Assembly (NCBI RefSeq): GCF_000316575.1
Contig: NC_019682.1
Span: 4,462,001 to 4,526,000 of the forward strand
Origin: Calothrix sp. PCC 7507
GTDB taxonomy: Bacteria > Cyanobacteriota > Cyanobacteriia > Cyanobacteriales > Nostocaceae
Direction: 5' to 3'
Length of the DNA stretch: 64,000 nucleotides
The notes beneath the pieces were generated by a model. The model worked only from the letters and a program-made list of their open reading frames with translations. It ran no database searches and was not told where the DNA came from. This document shows, in pieces, positions 58,532 to 64,000 of the stretch. Position 1 is the first letter of the stretch; each line of letters starts with the position of its first letter. The position numbers and the translations under genes were made by a program.

Positions 58532-61156
58532 ATGGTTAATATTAATAATCCTCAAGAGGTTTACTGCACTCGTCCAGGCTGTCAAAATCCGCAAAACTAT
58601 ATCCAATTTCCCACCTCCGGCTCTGTTCAGCAAAGATATTGCTCTTGCTGCCAAATGCCATTGATTTTAGACAGGTATTTCTTACCAATCAGGTTGTTAG
58701 TACCAGATGAACAAAGAGGAGGATTTGGAAGGACTTTTTTAGCAAAAGATATTAATACTCCTCAAGAATTGCTTGTAATTAAGCAATTAGACTATAAGCA
58801 TTCTGAAAATTCACCCCCGACACCTCAACAACTCGAACAAATAGAAAGATTATTTAGGCGCGAGGCAGAAGTTTTAGCCAACTTTGATCATCCACAAATC
58901 CCAAAAGCACATAGATTTTTCAGTATAGATGTACATGAACCATTGAATAATGGTCAGCAAAAGTTTTTTTACTTGGTACAGGAGTATATTAAAGGTCAAA
59001 ATCTTTTGCAATGGTTGCGAGAACATGGTCAATTTTCAGGAAATGAGATTATTGAATTTCTAAAACAAATACTGCCTGTACTACAGTATGTTCATGAGAA
59101 TGGAGCAATACACAGAGATATTAAACCCTCTAATATTATGCGCCGAAGTCAGGACAGGAAATTTTGTCTGATAGATTTTGGTTCAGTTAAGCAGGTAGTA
59201 CAGACAGGTTTACCTGTTGGACAATCAACATTTATCTCATTAACACTTGATTACGCCTCACCCGAACAGTCGGCTCGTAGAGCGATAGACCGTACAACTG
59301 ATCTATATTCTTTAGCTGCAACCTGTATACATTTGCTTACTGCTAGAAGTCGAAGTTTATTTCGTAACCAAGATATACGTAATTGGACAGAATATGCCAC
59401 GGTAAATCATGATCTTGAACGCATTTTAAATAGGATGTTGTCATTAGAGCCACAACAACGGTATCAGTCTGCTCAAGAGGTAAAACAAGAGATTGATACT
59501 CTTTTCCCTGAGCCTGTAGTGCCGCCTCCGCCTCCACAACCTTCATTTTTTGAGAAACTTAAGCGGTTTATTGATAATCGGCGTTTAGCAGTATCTGCGT
59601 TTTTTAGAAAAGTGAGCAGGAGGTATTGGGTATTGCCACTACTAGTCTTTGCTTTACTGGGGTTAGCCATCGCATTTTTGCCTACTATTATCCACTGCTC
59701 TAAGTACGAATGGGATACTGATAACGGTTTCAGTTGGGGAGAACAATCTCTAATATCAGGAAAAAATTGTGGAAAGAATACAGAAAAAAAGTGTGAAAAG
59801 GATCAAGGCACAGCCGCATTTAGGTATGGAAAATATGATGATGCAATTAAGCACTTCCGAAAATACCTCCAGTCTTACCAGAATGACCCAGAGGCATTAA
59901 TTTATTTAAATAATGCGATCGCAGCTCGTACCGACAATCCCATCAAAATTGCTACTAGTGTACCAATTACAGGTGGTGGTGTTGGTGAAGACATTCTGCG
60001 TGGAGTTGCTCATGCTCAGAGCGAATTTAACTGCGGTATTGACACAATTGAGAAGGCAATCAAAGATACTAAGAGTCCATTGCAATGTAAAGGCGCTATT
60101 AAGGGACGGTTATTGCAAGTTCAAATTATTGATGATCGTCACCAAAATTTAACAGCCGAAAATGTAGCTGATCGGCTTGTTAAATCTCTACCTATCTTAG
60201 GGGTTGTTGGTCATTATTCTAGTCAAGATGCTTCGAGAGCAGCAGTTATTTACTCAAATCAAATAGTTATGATTTCTCCTGGAAGTACGGTTCCTAGAAA
60301 TAAATATGGTCTTATTTTCACAGATTATGTATTTCGTACACCTCCAACTGATGGCGTTTCTGCTAAGATTTTGGTGAACCATCTTGAGAAAATAAATAGT
60401 TCTCAAAACTACTGGAAAGCCTTAACGGTTATTGATCGTACTCCATATAGTAATTCTTTAAGTCAAGAATTTGAAGAAGAACTTAAGAATAAAAGCATAG
60501 GCAAAGTATTTACCACATGTGATTTGTCAAATAAACAAGGACTTAACCTAGCTACTTGTGTAGATAATTCAATAGAAGGAAGTACACAAAATTCAATAGG
60601 CAATGATAGAGCAAATATAGTCTTGTTAGCTTTTAGTGCTGAAACAGCAAGGGAACATGCAAACGAAGCTTTTCCCTCCTCAGACGTGCTTATATTAGGT
60701 GGAGATGGTGTTTACAGCCTAGAGTTGTTGAACAAATCATCTAGTAAGAGACTAGTGGGACAGAAACTAGTGCTTGCTGTTCCTTGGCAGAGAAGTAATA
60801 CAAACCGAGAAGTAGAAAGCTCAGGCTCAAAATTTGAAAAAAATTCCTTGAATATTTGGGGCACATCTAGGATAAGTTGGCGCACTGCAATGGGGTATGA
60901 CGCAGCTAAGGCAATGTTTGAAGGGTTCAAGCAACTGAGTAATCAGGGTATTAATCTTAGTCGCAAAGATTTGTATAATGTTTTGGCCAGTAAAGATAAT
61001 AAATTCTCTGCACCAGAAGGTTCTACGGGAAAACCAATACAATTTGATCGTAATAATGACCGCGAACTTAATGAAGATACAAGCCTTGGGGTTTTAGTTC
61101 ACATCGTATATTCTACTGAAGCAAAAAATAAGATTGAGTATAATCGTCTACAATAA
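58532..61156 (+). CDS. Membrane receptor Ser/Thr kinase with periplasmic ABC-type ligand-binding domain
   Basis: An 874-residue transmembrane kinase. A zinc-ribbon-like 4-Cys prefix (Cys12, Cys17, Cys37, Cys40) precedes a complete Hanks-type kinase: glycine loop RGGFGRTF (62-69), Lys84 (VIKQL), HRDIKPSN (194-201), DFG (215-217), SPEQ (243-246) in the activation segment. A Pro-rich linker and one membrane helix (about 366-388) follow, then a TPR-like piece (FRYGKYDDAIKHFRKYLQSY) and an extracytoplasmic type I periplasmic-binding fold (about 467-870; IKIATSVPITGGG, ILRGVAHAQ, GVVGHYSS, FRTPPTDG). The latter is the LIV/amino-acid receptor type. It can sense a small extracellular ligand and signal by phosphorylation. 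Confidence 0.9.
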   Translation: MVNINNPQEVYCTRPGCQNPQNYIQFPTSGSVQQRYCSCCQMPLILDRYFLPIRLLVPDEQRGGFGRTFLAKDINTPQELLVIKQLDYKHSENSPPTPQQLEQIERLFRREAEVLANFDHPQIPKAHRFFSIDVHEPLNNGQQKFFYLVQEYIKGQNLLQWLREHGQFSGNEIIEFLKQILPVLQYVHENGAIHRDIKPSNIMRRSQDRKFCLIDFGSVKQVVQTGLPVGQSTFISLTLDYASPEQSARRAIDRTTDLYSLAATCIHLLTARSRSLFRNQDIRNWTEYATVNHDLERILNRMLSLEPQQRYQSAQEVKQEIDTLFPEPVVPPPPPQPSFFEKLKRFIDNRRLAVSAFFRKVSRRYWVLPLLVFALLGLAIAFLPTIIHCSKYEWDTDNGFSWGEQSLISGKNCGKNTEKKCEKDQGTAAFRYGKYDDAIKHFRKYLQSYQNDPEALIYLNNAIAARTDNPIKIATSVPITGGGVGEDILRGVAHAQSEFNCGIDTIEKAIKDTKSPLQCKGAIKGRLLQVQIIDDRHQNLTAENVADRLVKSLPILGVVGHYSSQDASRAAVIYSNQIVMISPGSTVPRNKYGLIFTDYVFRTPPTDGVSAKILVNHLEKINSSQNYWKALTVIDRTPYSNSLSQEFEEELKNKSIGKVFTTCDLSNKQGLNLATCVDNSIEGSTQNSIGNDRANIVLLAFSAETAREHANEAFPSSDVLILGGDGVYSLELLNKSSSKRLVGQKLVLAVPWQRSNTNREVESSGSKFEKNSLNIWGTSRISWRTAMGYDAAKAMFEGFKQLSNQGINLSRKDLYNVLASKDNKFSAPEGSTGKPIQFDRNNDRELNEDTSLGVLVHIVYSTEAKNKIEYNRLQ

Positions 61157-61422
61157 CCACCAAATCAGAATAATATATATAGCAATCCTAAATGAGTCGT
61201 GAAAATTGCTGTTTTTAATGAACTGCATAGACGCGGAGCGGCTTCCCGTAGGGTAAGTGCTAAGGACACAAAGGAAGGAGAAAGAGAGGATTTCACGAAT
61301 GATTCAGGACTGCTATGGTACGGGATTTCATTAATTACCTTATGATGATAGATTATTCTCTTTTTATAACTCGAATGAGCATCTCTGTTCGGAAAAGTAA
61401 TTCATACAATTAATACAAAAAG
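61157..61422. other. Intergenic region with a small dispersed repeat
   Basis: GACGCGGAGCGGCTTCCCGTAGGG (about 61231-61254) is a known-type dispersed repeat related to 57969. Otherwise no gene. Confidence 0.55.
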
Positions 61423-62970
61423 ATGCCGACTCTAAAACTTTCAGAACAAGGCAAAATATTAGTTGAAAATGCCAGAAAAAAACTGGGATGGACTCAAAAA
61501 GATGACAGATGGCTGATAGCAGCTAGCAAGATTTTAGATCCGAAATTTGACCGTGATGCGCTAGGTAACTATGGAATTTATGCTACTGGTGTTTCATCAG
61601 CTACTTGCTTACGTTTCCAGAAAGGGGACAATATAGAAGAATCAGCTTTCAAAGCTTTATGCGAAGCATTGGAACCTTCTTGGAATTGGAAAGAGGTCGC
61701 ACAAGGGAGGAAAGATTTGAGTAAAGCGCCTCATCTCTCTCCTTTCTATGGCCGCACACAAGAATTACAACAACTTGAAAATAGCCTCATTCCAATAGGC
61801 TACCAATTAGTTATCATCTACGGTGTAGAAGGAATCGGAAAAAGTGCTTTAGCTCGCCAAGTAGTAGAAAAAGCTGCTGATAAGTACGACTATATAATCT
61901 GGTATGCCTTAGATTATCCACCACCATTCAAACAATTTTTGACAGACTTATTGCTCTTCTTATCCGAAGGACATAAACAGGAATGTGATATTTCATTAAT
62001 CATGGCATATCTACGTTATAATAGGTGCTTGATTGTGCTAGATTCTTGGCAAGAAATAATAGATGATAAGAGCGAAGACTATAAAGGTTATAGCGCCTTT
62101 CTAGAAAGAGTGGGTAAAGAATCTCATAAAAGCTGTTTATTATTACTGAGTAGAGAAAAACCCGCAAATATTAAAATATCAGATGAACAATGTGTCCAGT
62201 TTTTAAAATTGAGAAGTTTAAGTTTTGAAGATACGAGAGAGTTTTTTAACAAAACAGAGGGTCTTTCTTATAAAGAAAGCGAATTAGACTACCTGAGCAG
62301 AAACTACAGTAACCCGTGGATAATAAAAAAAATTGCGGGGTTAATTAAAGAAGAATTTGACGGTGAAACCGCAGAACTATTGAGAATAGGTACAATCTAT
62401 ATTGATGAACTAAAATTCTTTTTAGACTGCCAATTTACCAAAATACTACAACTAGAAGCAGAAAAAAATACTATTTACTGGATTGCTATCAGACGCAACT
62501 CAGCTACATGGGAACAACTGGCAACAGATACTAATACAACTCTTAATGATACTTTGAAAGTTTTACGCCCTTTAACAGAAAGATATGCGCTTGTTGATAT
62601 TCGTAAAGAAAACCGTCCATTTCAATATACCTTAGACCCTGTAACACTAAAATATATTACGAACAAATTTGTAGAAAATACTTGTAATGATTTTAAGAAA
62701 GTAATTGACAATCTAGTTATAGAAGGTTCTGAGCTTTTCATAACTCATAGCTTAATAACAGACAACCCAGACAATGAAGAACTCACTCAAGAGCAAATTA
62801 AACGGATAGTCAAACCTATCCATCAGCAATTATTGGCTAAATTAGGCAGTCAGCAGCGAGTTGAGCAAGAACTGAAGAAGATTCTGTCTTTGTTAGAAGA
62901 TAGAGGATTTTCACAAGGGTACGCACGTCAGAATATTTTGACTCTACTCTCACAAGACAATCATATCTAG
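61423..62970 (+). CDS. STAND NTPase without sensor repeats
   Basis: A 515-residue protein. Residues 1-95 (LSEQGKILVENARKKLGWTQKDDRWLIAASKIL...TCLRFQKGDNIEESAFKALCEALEP) form the HTH-like N-terminal domain seen in cyanobacterial NB-ARC-WD40 proteins. NB-ARC follows: FYGRTQEL (108-115), Walker A GVEGIGKS (134-141), Walker B CLIVLDSWQE (202-211), RLL/LLLLSRE sensor piece. A winged-helix region ends with LAKLGSQQRVEQELKKILSLLEDRGFSQGYARQNILTLL and then a stop. In relatives as I recall them this GYAxxNIL segment continues into pentapeptide or WD40 sensor repeats; here they are absent, so the protein is short or truncated. Confidence 0.83.
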   Translation: MPTLKLSEQGKILVENARKKLGWTQKDDRWLIAASKILDPKFDRDALGNYGIYATGVSSATCLRFQKGDNIEESAFKALCEALEPSWNWKEVAQGRKDLSKAPHLSPFYGRTQELQQLENSLIPIGYQLVIIYGVEGIGKSALARQVVEKAADKYDYIIWYALDYPPPFKQFLTDLLLFLSEGHKQECDISLIMAYLRYNRCLIVLDSWQEIIDDKSEDYKGYSAFLERVGKESHKSCLLLLSREKPANIKISDEQCVQFLKLRSLSFEDTREFFNKTEGLSYKESELDYLSRNYSNPWIIKKIAGLIKEEFDGETAELLRIGTIYIDELKFFLDCQFTKILQLEAEKNTIYWIAIRRNSATWEQLATDTNTTLNDTLKVLRPLTERYALVDIRKENRPFQYTLDPVTLKYITNKFVENTCNDFKKVIDNLVIEGSELFITHSLITDNPDNEELTQEQIKRIVKPIHQQLLAKLGSQQRVEQELKKILSLLEDRGFSQGYARQNILTLLSQDNHI

Positions 62971-62992
62971 CGATCGCTGTTTCTCTAGCAGA

Positions 62993-63020
62993 TTGTACAA
63001 AACCCTAGGCGATCGCATTA
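62993..63020. repeat. 28-bp direct repeat, copy 1 (HIP1-containing)
   Basis: TTGTACAAAACCCTAGGCGATCGCATTA matches the copy at 63768-63795 at 27 of 28 positions and lies at the 3' end of the PIN toxin gene. Confidence 0.9.
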
Positions 63021-63416
63021 AAATAAAATTTTAAAACCTTCTTGGGTAAAGTGGTGATCGTGCGTAAGAATTTCAATAATATTATTTTGTTTCATCACGA
63101 CCATTGAGATACAGTCGGTCATGCTATAACCTTTATCGAGTCGATTTTTATAGAGTTCTTTTGCCGCATTACGAATCAGAGGTGTTGTTGAAATAACCAC
63201 TACTTGAGAATCAATTTGAATACTTTCATATAGCGAAACGGCTTTAAGCCGCATAAAGTTTCCTTTTTGTGAAAAAAAGTTGAGGGTTTCATCTAAAACC
63301 ACATCTGTAGTAATTAAGTTGAAAGATGGTCGATAGTGGCTGACAACTTCATACCAACTATCTTGAGGATTGAGTAAGGCAATCCAATAAAAAGCATCAG
63401 CGAAAATAGCATCCAT
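63018..63416 (-). CDS. PIN-domain toxin (VapC-like)
   Basis: A 132-residue PIN nuclease. Conserved acids: Asp7 in IFADAFYWI, Glu in TDVVLDETLNFF (about 43), Asp in YSMTDCISMVVM (about 100) and Asp in THDHHFTQEGF near the C-terminus. All are in the correct order for Mg2+-dependent RNA cleavage. The start overlaps the antitoxin stop by one base (TAATG), a classical coupling. The pair lies exactly between two 28-bp direct repeats. Length is typical and the gene is intact. Confidence 0.88.
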   Translation of the reverse strand: MDAIFADAFYWIALLNPQDSWYEVVSHYRPSFNLITTDVVLDETLNFFSQKGNFMRLKAVSLYESIQIDSQVVVISTTPLIRNAAKELYKNRLDKGYSMTDCISMVVMKQNNIIEILTHDHHFTQEGFKILF

Positions 63417-63655
63417 TAGTGTTTAGGTGTGCCATACAAATAATGGTCATGTTGTTCCGCACCATCTGTCGGCAAGGTTTCTAAAATTTCGGGGGGAATA
63501 TCCTGAGTCAAATCGGCAGCGACTTCCCATATCGGTTTATAATCCGCTGGGGTTTGGCGACGCTGTTTGGTAAAGAGAATAAAGTCTAGAAATTCTTCTA
63601 GGAGAATATCTGAAGAATGTTCGAGTTCTTGTAAGATGCGTTCTTTGATATTCAT
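63416..63655 (-). CDS. DUF2281-type antitoxin
   Basis: From ATG 63655 the protein has 79 residues: MNIKERILQELEHSSDILLEEFLDFILFTKQR, matching the helical N-terminus of DUF2281/VapB-like antitoxins, then an acidic C-terminal tail (DLTQDIPPEILETLPTDGAEQHDHYLYGTPKH) with PxxILExLP-type toxin contact residues. An extended frame to 63739 is rejected as it lacks family resemblance and runs through dispersed repeat. Overlaps the toxin start by one base. It likely autoregulates the operon. Confidence 0.8.
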   Translation of the reverse strand: MNIKERILQELEHSSDILLEEFLDFILFTKQRRQTPADYKPIWEVAADLTQDIPPEILETLPTDGAEQHDHYLYGTPKH

Positions 63656-63767
63656 AAGGTTTTTCTTGATCTTAAAGTTAGTTTTTAGCCTAGACACGAC
63701 AGTAGGGTGCGGCGTAGCAATGGGATTTGCGTAACTCACGATTAGTGCGATCGCTCAAATTTATCCT

Positions 63768-63795
63768 TTGTACAGAACCCTAGGCGATCGCATTA
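63768..63795. repeat. 28-bp direct repeat, copy 2 (HIP1-containing)
   Basis: TTGTACAGAACCCTAGGCGATCGCATTA, one mismatch from copy 1 at 62993-63020, same orientation. Encloses the VapBC module together with copy 1. Confidence 0.9.
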
Positions 63796-63930
63796 TCTCT
63801 GACAAACTGCTCCACGAAAAATCTGATACTGTCGCGAATTCGGTAAACTGACGTAACCGGGGTGGATGAAAGGACAATATCTTCACGAGGCAATCCAGCC
63901 TGTAGCAACCTCCTAGGCTGGCTCAGAAAC
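63780..63930 (-). pseudogene. Possible C-terminal gene remnant
   Basis: On the minus strand a frame ending at TAG 63780 reads RRLLQAGLPREDIVLSST, then PVTSVYRIRDSIRFFVEQFVRDNAIA. The composition is protein-like, the frame is open for about 50 codons, and it lies between the direct repeat and a GCGTTACCCAACAATC-type dispersed repeat. No start or family can be supported. It may be the tail of a gene displaced by the toxin-antitoxin insertion. Confidence 0.3.
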
Positions 63931-64000
63931 CAAGGCGTAGGTTGGGTTGAGGCAATGCGTTACCCAACAATCTTACGTTAATTATGAGTGTTTAGCGATC

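Noticed and set aside
633-63795. A CRISPR array
   Set aside because: Tandem repeats are present in many places but none has regular repeats separated by unique spacers of similar size.

Overview
The window looks like chromosome of a filamentous, probably heterocystous cyanobacterium (Nostocales: Nostoc, Calothrix, Tolypothrix or a relative). Three things point there. The HIP1 octamer GCGATCGC is very frequent. Heptanucleotide short tandem repeats (STRRs), small dispersed repeats and hairpin-rich MITE-like elements fill the intergenic spaces. The gene content is cyanobacterial: Npun_F0494 family, Slr1339-type salt stress protein, HpsJ family, cyanoexosortase A, XisH/XisI and a 4-Cys-prefix protein kinase. 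Genus calls are inference; no rRNA or tRNA gene was seen.

Layout. 0-8.8 kb: NAD metabolism (nadD, pncB) separated by an STRR, a 50-residue protein with its own terminator, an LCP-family envelope enzyme, an AI-2E transporter, a phosphodiester glycosidase-like protein and a site-2 protease with CBS domains. 8.8-18.2 kb: an accessory stretch with an orphan HigA antitoxin behind a HigB remnant, a DUF4351 nuclease-like protein, XisH/XisI, two tandem VWA proteins with an Slr1339-family protein, HxlR/AzoR, creatininase-like hydrolase, a VapBC pair and a ROK-type glucokinase. 18.2-26.8 kb: ABC exporter, IS110 transposase inside a mosaic of repeats, PrxQ-type peroxiredoxin, cobyric acid synthase, ferredoxin, Uma2 nuclease-like protein. 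27-31 kb: an AT-rich, decaying island with a GNAT-like protein, a toxin-antitoxin pair destroyed by dispersed repeats, and a DUF433/DUF5615 pair lying between two identical 43-bp copies of the uvrB 3' end. 31-42.4 kb: uvrB, a repeat protein, CsbD, HpsJ, cyanoexosortase A with its partner, rpe, a subtilisin-like protease and a lipoprotein serpin.

42.5-51.8 kb is the most coherent functional block: a divergent ArsR regulator and thioredoxin around a perfect operator-like palindrome, then SDR, Old Yellow Enzyme, nitroreductase, MFS, a second SDR, SAM methyltransferase, a Bcr/CflA-type MFS and a nu-class-like GST. All could act on electrophiles or quinones by reduction, conjugation and export. 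52-55 kb holds secreted proteins and an M48 protease. 55-63 kb is a signalling/STAND cluster: an NB-ARC/TPR protein, a membrane receptor kinase carrying a periplasmic amino-acid-type binding domain, and a STAND NTPase ending where relatives continue into a repeat sensor. A VapBC-type module between 28-bp direct repeats closes the window.

The most interesting observations concern how small repeats and toxin-antitoxin modules interact with HIP1 sites: two modules sit between direct repeats containing HIP1, and a third is broken by two dispersed repeats that appear to have been inserted within GCGATCGC-type sequence. The receptor kinase fusion, the VWA/VWA/Slr1339 operon and the ArsR detoxification cluster are the best functional leads.
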